Origin: Melanopsichium pennsylvanicum
Lineage: Eukaryota; Basidiomycota; Ustilaginomycetes; Ustilaginales
DNA: 64,000 bases
Assembly: GCA_900208305.1 (NCBI GenBank)
Contig: OAPG01000014.1
Span: 124,001-188,000, forward strand
Direction: 5' to 3'
Of this stretch, positions 45,244 through 55,146 are shown in pieces; within the stretch, counting starts at the first letter, position 1; every line of letters starts with the position of its first letter. Made by a program: the position numbers and the translations under genes. The notes under the pieces are model-generated. The model saw nothing but the letters and a program-made list of their open reading frames with translations. It made no database searches and was not told the DNA's origin.

Positions 45244-48200
45244 TCATGTTTCGGACCGACTCCTTTGCTCAGCCAAACTCAACTGGATCGCAAATTTCAA
45301 GTCTTCATCCATCATATCCTCCTTCTCCTTCTCTCTCTCCTCGTGATTTGGCTCTGTTGCCATCCCATCGTCATCGATGGTGGTGGTATTCGACATTGAC
45401 ACACTACTGCATCCCCTCGCTGTCTGTGACTGAGCAGGACGCCGGGTTCCCTTTCCTTTTCCCTTCCCCTTTCCCTTTCCTTCATCGTCTGGAATGTCGG
45501 CTGACCTTAACGAAGCAGCAAGTAGACTCGACTGGTGATTCATACTCGTCGTAGCCGTAGCGGGGCTGTACGAAGGCTGACGCGAGGTCCATGCATATCG
45601 TCGTTGCTGAGAAGGATGCGTCTGAGAAGCGGGAGATGTAAGCGGGCCAAAGTTCGGACTCTTCCCCCATTTGCCCAATGGACCCACACTGACTCCGCCT
45701 GGAGAGGCAAAGGTGCTCGGACTCCTGCTTCCACCAATCCCAGTCCCAGCTACAGCGTTACCGGCGTTGAAGCTCGAGCTGGATCTTCGGAAAACTGGCG
45801 ACTGGTATCCGGGCGAATCGCGATGATTAGGCGAGGCCGACATGGAACCCGGAATGCTGGATCCCATCGACGGAAAATCGTGTGGGGAACTCAGTTCAGG
45901 TGGTGACAAAACTCCACCGCCCGCCAAGCTGCTGCTCAGGCTAGAAGAGATGCTACGAGCTGCAGCAGCCTCGGCCGGCGTTGGAGAGCCAAGCGTCCAT
46001 CGCGCGCTGCGTGGAACATTGACCGTTCTCACCTTGCTATTCTTTCCCCAGCGGTCCGCTCCTCCAGCTGGGGTGGTGGCATCGTTCCCAGCTGCATTGA
46101 GGATGGTCCAAGCCCGACTGGATGGGGGCGAACTCACGCCAGACAGGTAGGGTGAGGCCGACGGGGAAGGCGAGGGTGAGGGTCGAAGGTAGGGCTCTGT
46201 GTCTGGATCCAAGTCTAGGTCGTCTAGGTCGTCCGAGGCGAAAGAAGGGTCCTCAAGAAGTCGGTATTTGATGCGGCTATGGTTGCTGTCTGTGGTTTTG
46301 TTGCTTGAGGCTGAGGACGACGCACGTCTACTCCCTCGAGGTCTGTCGTAAAACGATGGTGGACGTTCGCATGCAGCCCAGTAGGCGACTTCTGCTTCTG
46401 CCTTGGATTCAGCAAGTGCGATCTGCTCCAGTGCATCTGCCAGTTCCGGATCCTCAATCGCGGCTTCGGGCACCTCAATCTGCTTCCGACTACTGGAAGC
46501 GTGGCTGCCTGGAGCGTATCCACTTCCACCCATCACCCTCGCCTTGTTGCTTGCTGTTGCCGCTTCCTCGTCTCGACTCAGCATCAATGCATACTCTAGC
46601 GCTTCCTGCTCACTCAAACCCTCAAGTTCGAACCCACGTCTATTCCTTATCTTCCTGTACTCGCTCTGCCTCTCTTCATTCTCTGCCTCTAGTTCGGCCT
46701 CGGTGTCTCTCAGATCCCTCTTCAGCTCAACCTGAAGCGCAAACTTGGTTTCGCCGACCACCCCCTTCTTGCCCGCCCCTCTCTCCTTTGTCTTCAGGTA
46801 CCCCGCAGCAGCGGCAGCCCTCTTACTCATGACCGGCTCGGCCTTGAACGCCAATACCTGATGCCCAATTGCCGCCACCAAGCACTCGTTGTCCGCGATA
46901 ATCTGGGTCACCCTGAACCTCGCCGCCTCCGCTTGTGTTAGCTCCCCATTTGCAAGCATTCGGGCAGGGTGTTTCGTAGCTGTTCGATCGTTGATGGTTC
47001 GAATGAGATCCCCGGCAAGGGAGTCAAACACCTTGATAGTGCCATCAGAGGTCCCGACGAAGATGTGAAGAGGGGTGAGTTCGAGAGTGGTGATGGCCGT
47101 GTGGTGAGCCGTAAATGCTATTGATGGGAGGAGTTGGGAGGTGCCGATAAAGCGGGGCGGAGTGATGCCTTGCCACTCCGATTGGGTCGTCGACGAGAAG
47201 GGTGTTCCAGTGGAGGAATAGTCGAACAAGAACAGGGAGCCCGATATGGTTCCAACACAGACGAATTTTCGTTCGGGATACTGTGACGAAGTGGCGTCGT
47301 AAGACTCTGAGACGCTTTGACCGAGAACGAGTGTCGGGGGTCGATTTGATAGGGTGGTGCTGGAAAGGATGGGTGAGGCGTAAACGGATGTGAGCGGGGT
47401 TTGCGAGGATGACGATCGAGGATCAGGTTTGGGTAGGCGTGGTTCGAAGTCGGGTCTGATGGCTGTGATCTCATCCATGATCGCAGCGCCGAGGATGGTG
47501 GTCTCGACCGGAAGGTTGGGATCTGCAAAGATGCGGTGGCGAAGTAAGACTCTTGCGCCTGAATGGTGGACGAGGAGTGAGCAATCTTCCCCGTCCGGGG
47601 TTGCGGTGTTGCCTTTGGGAGTGAGTGATGAGAAGGGATCGATAAAGATCGAGGCAACTGCTACTTCCAAGCCATCGCCAGGGGCCATGTCGATGGTTGT
47701 GGTGCGAATCGATCGTGAAAGGCGGAGGAAGACTGAATGTGCTTCGAGGGTTTCTGGCTCTGGTGAGTCATTGGCAAGATGATCCGGATCGGTAGCCTCG
47801 GGTGGGATGCAGAGCAAGGCAGCAACGTCAATGTTGGTCCAGACAAAGATCTTGCCGGCGGTGCTTCCGGCTGCAACAATGCCCGTGTTAGCGTCATAAG
47901 CAAGTGCGCTGATAGGCGCGGAAGCAGCGGCGTTGTTCCGAGATAGGGTGCCGGACGAGATGGCATTGGACACAGAAGTTTTTGTGGATGAAGACGCAGT
48001 CCACAGCGGCCAGGAGCGGTTGGATGACCACATGCGCACGGTACCGTCGAAACCAGCTGTAACAAAAGTCGATGCGACCTCGCCCATCGCGGCGATGGCC
48101 TGTCGCAGGCGCTCGGGGCTGCGGCCGGGTCCATGGGCACCGTCGCTGTCACTCGCGAAGGGAACGGCGATCGAAGTTACTGGCCCTGCGTGAGAAGCAC

Positions 48201-49152
48201 GCGGTGTGAAACGCAGGCTTCTGATAGCACCGCGCGCATTAGTACCTTGCTTGGACATGGTGGTCATGCCCACTTCTCCCGAGCGAAAACCCCAAAAGAT
48301 CTCGCTTGCATCTGAGCTCATGTTGAGTGTAGTTACGTTCGGACTGAATTCGACGTTTGGATTGCCATTACCAGCACCGTTGGCGGTGCCCTCGGCATCA
48401 AGGTAGCCCTTGACCACCTTGCCTGTCCACGGGTTGGAGCGCGAGGCGACGCCGTAGGTATCCGTTGCAGAGATGAGCACTTTATGCTGCTTGGACAACG
48501 AGATCTTCTTGATGAGATCCACTCTGGGTGTCGAAAGCACAGTAGGAGTGCGTGACCTGCGCCACTGCCTCAACAGATCAACACGCTGTTGAAACTCTTG
48601 CCGCCAAGACAGGTTGGTGAGGCGGCGCAGTGCGGGTGTGGCGGATGCTTCGATCGATTGTGCGCGATGCGCTTGGGCAGCTTCGAGACTGAAATATGTG
48701 GCAAATGCTGCACGCCAGGTTGCGTCGTCGCGCGCGACCATGGCCCATGATCGACACACTGCAGCAGCGCGGGAGAGGGCGATCGGGTCGAGGTATGCAA
48801 AGATGCGCATGAGTATCTCTGGAGCTAGCTCAGAGGCATTCATAGCAGCCATGAGCGTTTTAATAGGTACATCATGAGTCGAAATAGCAGCTTCGATGGT
48901 GGAGGCATCGGTGACGCGCACTACGGTCGAGTCGATGGAGTTGTTGAGATGAGTATGCTCCCCGCGAGCTTTGGCCTTGTCGCGCGTTGGCTGACGCGCA
49001 TTCGACGCCTTGGTGGAGTCGCGAGAGGGACCACCTGATGGATGTTCAATAGATCCTTCATGCTGAGCAGAGAGCGATAGGGATTGTGGAGCGTGTGGAT
49101 TGCTAGCGTGGACGTCTTGTGGTTTGATTGCTGTATTGGGGTCTAGAGACAT
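45244..49152 (-). CDS. UFO1: F-box/WD40/UIM protein, Ufo1-like
   Basis: 1302 residues from the ATG at 49152. An F-box is at about residues 105-150 (ASELAPEILMRIFAYLDPIA then AAVCRSWAMVARDDATWR). WD40-type repeats follow to about residue 720, for example TSIAVPFASDSD, TFVTAGFDGTVRMWSSNRSW, ISALAYDANTGIVAAGSTAG and LTPLHIFVGTSDGTIKVFDS. UIM-like helices come next (LSEQEALEYALMLSRDEEAA and EDPELADALEQIALAES), then a long Ser/Pro-rich disordered part, and a canonical terminal UIM, DEDLKFAIQLSLAEQ. F-box, WD40 propeller and C-terminal UIMs in that order match yeast Ufo1, an SCF substrate receptor. It probably recruits phosphoproteins for ubiquitination. A (GK)5-type repeat from a GGGAAAGGGAAA-like tract lies near the C-terminus. 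Confidence 0.85.
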   Translation of the reverse strand: MSLDPNTAIKPQDVHASNPHAPQSLSLSAQHEGSIEHPSGGPSRDSTKASNARQPTRDKAKARGEHTHLNNSIDSTVVRVTDASTIEAAISTHDVPIKTLMAAMNASELAPEILMRIFAYLDPIALSRAAAVCRSWAMVARDDATWRAAFATYFSLEAAQAHRAQSIEASATPALRRLTNLSWRQEFQQRVDLLRQWRRSRTPTVLSTPRVDLIKKISLSKQHKVLISATDTYGVASRSNPWTGKVVKGYLDAEGTANGAGNGNPNVEFSPNVTTLNMSSDASEIFWGFRSGEVGMTTMSKQGTNARGAIRSLRFTPRASHAGPVTSIAVPFASDSDGAHGPGRSPERLRQAIAAMGEVASTFVTAGFDGTVRMWSSNRSWPLWTASSSTKTSVSNAISSGTLSRNNAAASAPISALAYDANTGIVAAGSTAGKIFVWTNIDVAALLCIPPEATDPDHLANDSPEPETLEAHSVFLRLSRSIRTTTIDMAPGDGLEVAVASIFIDPFSSLTPKGNTATPDGEDCSLLVHHSGARVLLRHRIFADPNLPVETTILGAAIMDEITAIRPDFEPRLPKPDPRSSSSQTPLTSVYASPILSSTTLSNRPPTLVLGQSVSESYDATSSQYPERKFVCVGTISGSLFLFDYSSTGTPFSSTTQSEWQGITPPRFIGTSQLLPSIAFTAHHTAITTLELTPLHIFVGTSDGTIKVFDSLAGDLIRTINDRTATKHPARMLANGELTQAEAARFRVTQIIADNECLVAAIGHQVLAFKAEPVMSKRAAAAAGYLKTKERGAGKKGVVGETKFALQVELKRDLRDTEAELEAENEERQSEYRKIRNRRGFELEGLSEQEALEYALMLSRDEEAATASNKARVMGGSGYAPGSHASSSRKQIEVPEAAIEDPELADALEQIALAESKAEAEVAYWAACERPPSFYDRPRGSRRASSSASSNKTTDSNHSRIKYRLLEDPSFASDDLDDLDLDPDTEPYLRPSPSPSPSASPYLSGVSSPPSSRAWTILNAAGNDATTPAGGADRWGKNSKVRTVNVPRSARWTLGSPTPAEAAAARSISSSLSSSLAGGGVLSPPELSSPHDFPSMGSSIPGSMSASPNHRDSPGYQSPVFRRSSSSFNAGNAVAGTGIGGSRSPSTFASPGGVSVGPLGKWGKSPNFGPLTSPASQTHPSQQRRYAWTSRQPSYSPATATTSMNHQSSLLAASLRSADIPDDEGKGKGKGKGKGTRRPAQSQTARGCSSVSMSNTTTIDDDGMATEPNHEEREKEKEDMMDEDLKFAIQLSLAEQRSRSET

Positions 49153-50060
49153 AAACTGGATGGGGGAAGTCGAGTGCTCTTAGCTCGACGACGAATACGT
49201 TTAGGTCGATGAAGCAATGTCACTGACAATGTTTGGATGAATTGGATATGGCCAAAGTCTGAACGTGCGTGTTCGATGCGGTGGGATGTTGTGGTATGTT
49301 ATGGTGGTACACAGAAGTTAAAGCTTGGTGTGGCTTTGTATGATGTTGGCCAATGCTCAGGGCCTTTGTACTCTCGTATGCATCTCAATCTTGTAAGCAG
49401 AGTGATTAACCGCCGAATCAACGCGTCGAGCGTGAATCAGAGCAATGCAGTCGCACCTCACTCTGCAGCTCGCCACGTGCCTTCCAGTCGATCGCCCGAT
49501 CCCTTTCCTTCTTGTGCCGAAATGGCTCTGTCGGGTCATTCACTATTCGACCGAAACCGCTCCCGTATCATTACCATCATTTACCATGTTTGACTCAAAG
49601 GAGCTACAGTTCTTTCACTGCGTGTGACCTCCCTGCATCCATCTCATCATTCGACGACATTGCAGGTGTCAAGGTTATGTGATTTGCACTGTTTCCTGCT
49701 CGTCGACCAGCGGTCTCACACAAGCGAATTCTGATTATTTATGGTCTTATTTATGATCTACCTGGAAAAGAAAAGCGCAAATTATGGCAACAAATATTGA
49801 AGGGGTTTGGCTTACCACTCTCGTTATCTGCGGTCAAATGTCCTCGCTTGTGGTACCAAGTCACTCAAAGTAGTATTCGAGAATCCATCGTCGATCTCAG
49901 ACAGCAATTGAAACCGAACAAAATAAAGATGGCCAGCCCGGCATATAATGGCAGGACGGGACATCGGGGTCACATCAAAGATCGGGGACTAGCTGCCTGA
50001 TCTCCGTAAGTCGAGCTCGGCCGAAGTTCTCAAACAGTTCGGAACCGAATCACAATGCTG
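49153..50060. other. Intergenic region upstream of the F-box gene
   Basis: 900 bases with normal CpG density and no supported gene. It ends where CpG becomes rare at about 50060. Confidence 0.45.
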
Positions 50061-50772
50061 CAGTGACACTGCATTGAGCTCGGATTGACAAGATTGGGAG
50101 CTATGTTGGACATGCTGGTTGGAGCATTGCACAGGCTTGGCCAATCTGTCCCTCCTGCTTGCAAAGAAGTTGGGACTACGGCCAAGATCTGCCCGTCAGC
50201 ATCATCAATTTTGGCTCAGGGCTCTGAAACACCATCATATCAACACCATGGGCATTTCAACTTGACAAAATGACTTCCCAGGATCTCCAGTGGCATCTTG
50301 TCCATAACAACTCCAGCTTCATTGTCAAGCAGAAGGGACTTGGCCGCATCTTCTTCTGCAAGCCTCACAACCTGACCCAGCTCCACTCCTACAGGGTAAG
50401 ATCACATCAGCATACACACAAACAACATGGCCAAGCCTGCAGCTCTTGGGGACAGTCACTGGCCTCATGTTTGACACTATTGCGGCTGACCGTAGCATCA
50501 GATCAGGGACACCACACACATCTACAAATACGGTTCTGCCAGGCTGTGGTCACATCACCTTATGCACATTCTGCAATACAACCAAAAACATTTTGTTTCA
50601 GCTACCAGTCAAGCTGCCATGCAACTTGACAGCAGAGCAGATCATGGTACAAATGCCCACGCTGCATCACACATCTTCCAACAGACAGCATTGGCTAAGC
50701 AACTGGCCACATCCATCTGGCTGACAGTAATAATGCTTTGTCATGCATCCACCATGGCTTGTGCACCACTAA
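50061..50772. other. CpG-depleted host segment
   Basis: By direct count only about 8 CpG occur in roughly 715 bases, while CA and TG are abundant. Neighbouring genes and the inserted elements carry several CpG per 60 bases. It contains the RPL28e exon described separately. The same composition resumes at 51788-51859 (no CpG) and 60540-61200 (about 6 CpG in 660 bases), so these three pieces were one segment before the insertions. Confidence 0.8.
50270..50395 (+). pseudogene. RPL28: RPL28e exon 1 remnant
   Basis: 42 codons starting with ATG match the N-terminus of large-subunit ribosomal protein eL28. The pattern is LQW..V.N.SSF..K, then a basic linker, then P.NL.....S, here DLQWHLVHNNSSF, IVKQKGLGRIF and KPHNLTQLHSYR. 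It is followed by a plausible donor GTAAGA at 50396. I could not find a matching second exon in the next 380 bases, and the segment is CpG-depleted and interrupted by transposable elements, so I call it a relic or partial duplicate. It could still be a living gene with a diverged rest, but that seems unlikely for a ribosomal protein. Confidence 0.6.
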
Positions 50773-50777
50773 CTAAC
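50773..50777. repeat. Target-site duplication, left copy (CTAAC)
   Basis: CTAAC directly precedes the solo LTR and is repeated at 51788-51792. Confidence 0.85.
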
Positions 50778-51787
50778 TGTCACGGGAGTGGGTCCCAAGG
50801 AAAAGGCTGCGCAGACCAGAGATGTTGAATCGGCTGAGATCCGGTGGGAGAGCATGTCTCGACGGATCTCAGGGAGATCTGGTGGATATTGGTGGGCTCA
50901 TGGGATTTAAGGTTAGCGCAGAACCGAGAAGTTGAATCGGACAAAATCCGGTGAGAGAGCAGGTCTCAACGGATCTCACGGAAATTCGGCGAGTGACAGT
51001 GACTCGCCGGATATCGAAGGTATCGACGGCAAGGGGAGCATCTGCGATGGCGGCAACCAACGCCACGCCGGAATGACACGTGGGCCAATCGACGCCCAGG
51101 GGGCAACGGAGAGGGAGCACGCGGGCGTGCTCGGAAGCACCCTGCCGAAGGACTAGGGGGCAGTCTTATCGTGCGGGGGTCCAAGCTCGACGCACGCAGG
51201 TTGTACAGTACCGATGGACCTCGCACACGATACATATATATAAATACTCTGTTCCCCGCTATCGGATGAGCGGAAGCTCATCCACTCTATCTTATATCTC
51301 AGTCACACATAGTTATCAGTACGTCGTACTTACCATACTCTTCACACGTCGCACATCGCAATACCATTTATTGCGATCCATATAGTCTGTGTCCCCGTCG
51401 GTGAACGGAGAACAACGTATAGACGTCGTCGACACCACAATCGACGCTGTAGCACCTCCACTACAGGCGGAACCTCAACCGCGGGCCTGGCACCACAACC
51501 AGTCCCTCATAACTCCACCGACAACGACGGCTGAGGTCTAACCCAGCCATCAGCAGTATCCCGTCGACGTTGTGACACTCGCGTCGACCGAATACCCCGT
51601 CCGAGCTTGCCGCGTTACCTCTGTACGGAGTGTCACCAGCGGTCAGCCGATATCCGTCGAGAGATCGCCACTTGCGGGATTCTCTTCGATATCCGTTGAG
51701 GCCAAGCTTAACCGCCGGAATTCACTGAAATCCGGCGAGTCGCGCTTTCTCACGGGAATTCGGATCTCTGGCACGCGACCGCTGACA
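50778..51787 (+). mobile_element. Solo LTR, Ty3/gypsy-like, 1010 bp
   Basis: It starts TGTCACGGGA and ends CCGCTGACA, flanked by the 5-bp duplication CTAAC. It is CpG-rich, in contrast to its flanks. A TATA-like TATATATAAA is at 51234-51243. Downstream of it the sequence CTCATCCACTCTA (51277-51289) and the later GCGGAACCTCAACCGCGG match the LTRs of the full element at 52423-60534, so it belongs to a sister family. No coding sequence remains between LTRs, which indicates LTR-LTR recombination. Confidence 0.88.
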
Positions 51788-51792
51788 CTAAC
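51788..51792. repeat. Target-site duplication, right copy (CTAAC)
   Basis: Matches 50773-50777. Confidence 0.85.
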
Positions 51793-51859
51793 CACCCCCC
51801 CCAAATAGCTCCAGGTCAACCACCATCTTTGTCCATGAACAACATAATAGTACACTTCA

Positions 51860-52419
51860 TGTTAGTGCCCCACCAACTGTAGTCCAAAGAGTGGGCGCTT
51901 GGCCCCCCCTCCCGATTGAGCAACCGTCACGATCAAGCCACGACTGACCCTCTCCGGATCCCTCGCAGAGGAGCGGTTGGCCTAACACAACCCTCCTACC
52001 GTCCAACCACGGCTGGCCCCTCTGTAAGCAGAATACGGCCATCAGCAATCTAACATTGTAGCGCCGCGGTGGGAGGTAGTTACCGCAGTTGGCAAGGGAG
52101 GTGGTCAATAGTTCTTGGACCTTACCACCCCACCCCCGCCTGACACGAGGTTGCCTCCGGACCTTGTTGCATGTATTACTTAGTTAGCTCTATAGCAACT
52201 CAGTAGTGTGCTCTGACCCCAACTGCCTGTGTCGCCTACGCCTACAACCCCTCCGTACCCGTAGACCCTACTCCGGCTGTAGCCGCCCAGCGGTACCTAG
52301 ACCCTACAGCCTTAACAGTACGGGATCAAGGGACACCAGTGAGCTTTTGATGTTGTGTGGTGGGGTTGTTGTGTGATGGGGTTGTTAGGTTTTGGGGTTG
52401 TCTGTCTTGTACAAGACAC
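51860..52419 (+). mobile_element. Probable solo LTR or LTR-like insertion, 560 bp
   Basis: The sequence begins TGTTAGTGCC immediately after CTTCA (51855-51859). It ends ...ACAAGACAC, after which CTTCA recurs once the younger Ty3 element and its duplication are removed (CTT at 52420-52422 continues with CA at 60540-60541). CpG is frequent inside and absent just outside, supporting an insertion. The TGTTAG start resembles copia-type LTRs, but the end is AC rather than the usual CA, so the class is uncertain. Confidence 0.5.
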
Positions 52420-52422
52420 CTT
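52418..52422. repeat. Target-site duplication, left copy (ACCTT)
   Basis: Matches 60535-60539 exactly. Confidence 0.9.
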
Positions 52423-52585
52423 TGTTACCGGAGGTGGATTTCAAACCCGGTGAAACACTGTGTTCTATCGGGTTTCAGGTTGACATCCGCTAGAACACGT
52501 GGTTTCATCCGATATCAGTGCAACGCCCTCTGACAGCCTCCGTCTGGTACAGGAGGCCTGATGGAAGGGTGCAACATGATGTAGG

Positions 52586-52974
52586 ACCGTCCGCTGTGTG
52601 TGTCATGGTTGCTGACAGCCAGCACTGGTTAGCACGGGGCCCAAGCTACCGTCCGCTGTGTGTGTCATGGTTGCTGACAGCCAGCACTGGTTAGCACGGG
52701 GCCCAAGCTCAAGGGCGACATGGTTGCTGGCAGTTGGTATTGTTTAACACGGGGCCCAAGCTCGTGGTTGTCATAGTTGAGGGCAGTCAGCATTGTTTAA
52801 CACAGGGCCCAAGCTCGTGGTTGTCATAGTTGATGACAGTCGGCATTGATTAGCACGGGGCCCAAGCTCGTGGTTGTCATAGTTGATGACAGTCGGCATT
52901 GATTAGCACGGGGCCCAAGCTCGTGGTTGTCATAGTTGATGACAGTCGGCATTGATTAGCACGGGGCCCAAGCT
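52586..52974. repeat. LTR-internal tandem array, 7 units
   Basis: Two 62-bp units followed by five 53-bp units, all ending GGGCCCAAGCT. The last three are identical. The 3' LTR has only five units (59604-59877), and the missing 62 + 53 bases explain the whole 115-bp LTR length difference. Confidence 0.92.
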
Positions 52975-53062
52975 CGCGGACACGTCGAAACTCTGGTGGC
53001 CATTGATACTCTGGTGTACCAGGGTCATAGCGGACAAAGGGGAGCCCCTGGAGGGCCATAGG

Positions 53063-53069
53063 TATATAA
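53063..53069 (+). promoter_or_regulatory. LTR TATA box
   Basis: TATATAA, followed 43 bases later by the motif ATCCACTCTA that pairs with the primer-binding site. The equivalent box in the 3' LTR is at 59966-59972. Confidence 0.7.
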
Positions 53070-53632
53070 GAACACAGTCTTTACAGCCGTGGAGGAGCGG
53101 GACTCATCCACTCTACTTTATATTAACCCAGTCTTTACTTTACAAGTCGTTATCAGTTACTCAGTATATAGTTCTCGTCAGCAGCTGCAATCATACGGTA
53201 TTGCAGCTATCCAGTGTCTGTGTTCTCCTCAGTATAAGGAGACAAGCTTCACCGACGATTGTCAGCACCATCACTGACACTACAGCACCTCAACTGTAGG
53301 CGGAACCTCAACCGCGGTCACGGAACCTCCACCGTAGCCAATTCATTATCACGACAGCTTCAAGACCATCCGAAGCAGTCCCTGACGGTGACCAACACTT
53401 GCATCAAGAGCACTCGTGCATCGTGAAGGTCTTACAACACACAGACGAGCCGCATTACCTCTGAACGGAGTGTTCACAGTGGTCAGTCAGCTCAAGAGTT
53501 GCGCAGCAGGTCTCATAGCGAAACACAATAGAACCAGCCTGCTTATCAGGTCTCAATCTCAAACACGCTAAAACAGACGGTTTCAGCGGATCTCGGCGCG
53601 AAGCTTGAGTTTGGCACAACGCCCCCTGACAT

Positions 53633-53642
53633 TAGAGTGGAT
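53633..53642 (+). promoter_or_regulatory. Self-priming primer-binding site
   Basis: TAGAGTGGAT, one base after the 5' LTR, is the exact reverse complement of ATCCACTCTA at 53106-53115, just downstream of the LTR TATA box. No match to common tRNA 3' ends was seen. This is the arrangement of Tf1-type self-primed elements. Confidence 0.65.
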
Positions 53643-53667
53643 CGTTCAAGTAGTGCCCCTCGCCAAT

Positions 53668-55146
53668 ATGACAGACGAATCCCAACCCCGGACTCCGGAG
53701 CAGACGGGACGACCCCTGTTCCAGACGCTCTATGACACCACGGGTCAATTACTGACAAAGATGAAAGACTTCAAGAATCACATCGAGGAAGTTGAAGCCC
53801 GACAGAAGAGGACGGACCAGAGCATCGACAGACTCCAGTCGTTGGTGGAACGTGTGCTTGTCCGCCTGGAGGTATCATACCGCCCAGAGCCGGAGACACC
53901 GACGCCTACGGCCCGAAACTGGCCAGACGACGACAAGGGCAACAGAGCTCGCTTGTACGAGCTCTACTCTACCCCAACCGGGGCTAGACAACAGGTCGCG
54001 CCCACGGAACTCCCCCCGGCCTTAGGATTGGCCACCGAAGCAGTGGTAAGTAGGCCGCCTGGAGAGTCAGCCCCGCAGTCGAAAGACGACGAGGAGGCCA
54101 AGTGGCCAACGGAACTCAAGACCCCGTTCCCGAAGATGGACCTCAAGGATATGGACATGTTCTTCATCGAGGCTGAGTGGTGGTTCAGAATGAAGGGTAT
54201 CCGGGACCATGGTAAGATGGTCGCTTACACCAGTCAGTTCCTCGAGGGCAGTGCTCGAGAATGGTGGAAGTCTAAGCTAAGGGCCAACCGCCAACAGCAA
54301 GGCATCCTCTTCAACGACTGGAATATGTTCACACAGAGACTCAAGGAACAATATGGACAGCGAGACCTGAGGCTTGAGGCCATCACGGAGCTTCAGAAGC
54401 TGCGTATGCAGGACGACCGTCCTGGCACGGCCACCAGGTACCTTGAACGGTTTAGGGACCTTGAAGGCCGAGCCAACATTGGCGACCAGGAGCTCGCAAA
54501 GTACTACTTCCGCTCAGGACTCTCTCGCAGCCTGCAGGAGAAGTTCGAGCGAAGCCCACCCCCATCGCTTTGGGAGTGGTACGCCGAGGTTGAAGCCATC
54601 GACCGGCAGCGGGTGGTAAACCAGCAAGCCCAACGATGGCACTCGATTCCACCAACGGAGTCGTCCAGGCCGGCGTACATGCCATCTGGCCCACCGATGG
54701 CCGTTAACAGACCCGTTGGAGGACTCCAGGCCACGCCCAAGCCAGCCCAGCAAGCTCCAAGGGCCAGCTATACCCCTCAGGGTATCCCAATTGCCAATCG
54801 GGCGCCGCCTCCCCACCTGGCTCCACGCACCCCTGCTCGAGCTGGACCCACAACCGTGGGGAGTGACACTTGCTACATCTGCAAGAAGCCAGGCCACTGG
54901 TCCAACAACTGTCCTCAAAAGACAACTCATGCGGTCGTCAGGCCATCAGGACCCCGTGTGGGAGCGAACGTTGTCATCGCAGATGAGGAAGGCAGGGAGG
55001 ATATACAGCAGGAACCTCAGGAGGCCAATTACGAGGGCGAGCCCCAGCTGGACCTAGAAGCCGCAGTCTATGACGACGAAGGCACGAGTAACCCCAAAGG
55101 AGATCCTGACGACAGGCAGGGAAACGAGCGTGGGGCAGCACACTGA
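53668..55146 (+). CDS. gag: Gag polyprotein
   Basis: 492 residues from the ATG at 53668; the frame is open further upstream but without ATG. It has an N-terminal coiled-coil-like segment ([19 protein letters not shown]), a retrotransposon gag core with [38 protein letters not shown] and [15 protein letters not shown], then a Pro/Ala-rich linker. A CCHC zinc knuckle, [14 protein letters not shown] (54871-54912), is complete. The acidic C-terminus ends at a TGA that overlaps the pol start codon (TGATG). No frameshift or internal stop. It would form the virus-like particle and bind element RNA. Confidence 0.92.
   Translation: MTDESQPRTPEQTGRPLFQTLYDTTGQLLTKMKDFKNHIEEVEARQKRTDQSIDRLQSLVERVLVRLEVSYRPEPETPTPTARNWPDDDKGNRARLYELYSTPTGARQQVAPTELPPALGLATEAVVSRPPGESAPQSKDDEEAKWPTELKTPFPKMDLKDMDMFFIEAEWWFRMKGIRDHGKMVAYTSQFLEGSAREWWKSKLRANRQQQGILFNDWNMFTQRLKEQYGQRDLRLEAITELQKLRMQDDRPGTATRYLERFRDLEGRANIGDQELAKYYFRSGLSRSLQEKFERSPPPSLWEWYAEVEAIDRQRVVNQQAQRWHSIPPTESSRPAYMPSGPPMAVNRPVGGLQATPKPAQQAPRASYTPQGIPIANRAPPPHLAPRTPARAGPTTVGSDTCYICKKPGHWSNNCPQKTTHAVVRPSGPRVGANVVIADEEGREDIQQEPQEANYEGEPQLDLEAAVYDDEGTSNPKGDPDDRQGNERGAAH

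Larger units (their letters stand above)
52423..53631 (+). repeat. 5' LTR of the chromovirus
   Basis: Starts TGTTACCGGA, ends CCCCCTGACA. Promoter TATATAA at 53063-53069. It contains a tandem array (52586-52974) and carries C, G and G at the three sites where the 3' LTR has T, A and A (52635, 53099 and 53372). Confidence 0.95.

Noticed and set aside
52952..53299. 115-aa open frame, repeated at 59855-60202
   Set aside because: It lies within the LTRs, is duplicated only because the LTRs are duplicated, and covers the promoter and tandem array.
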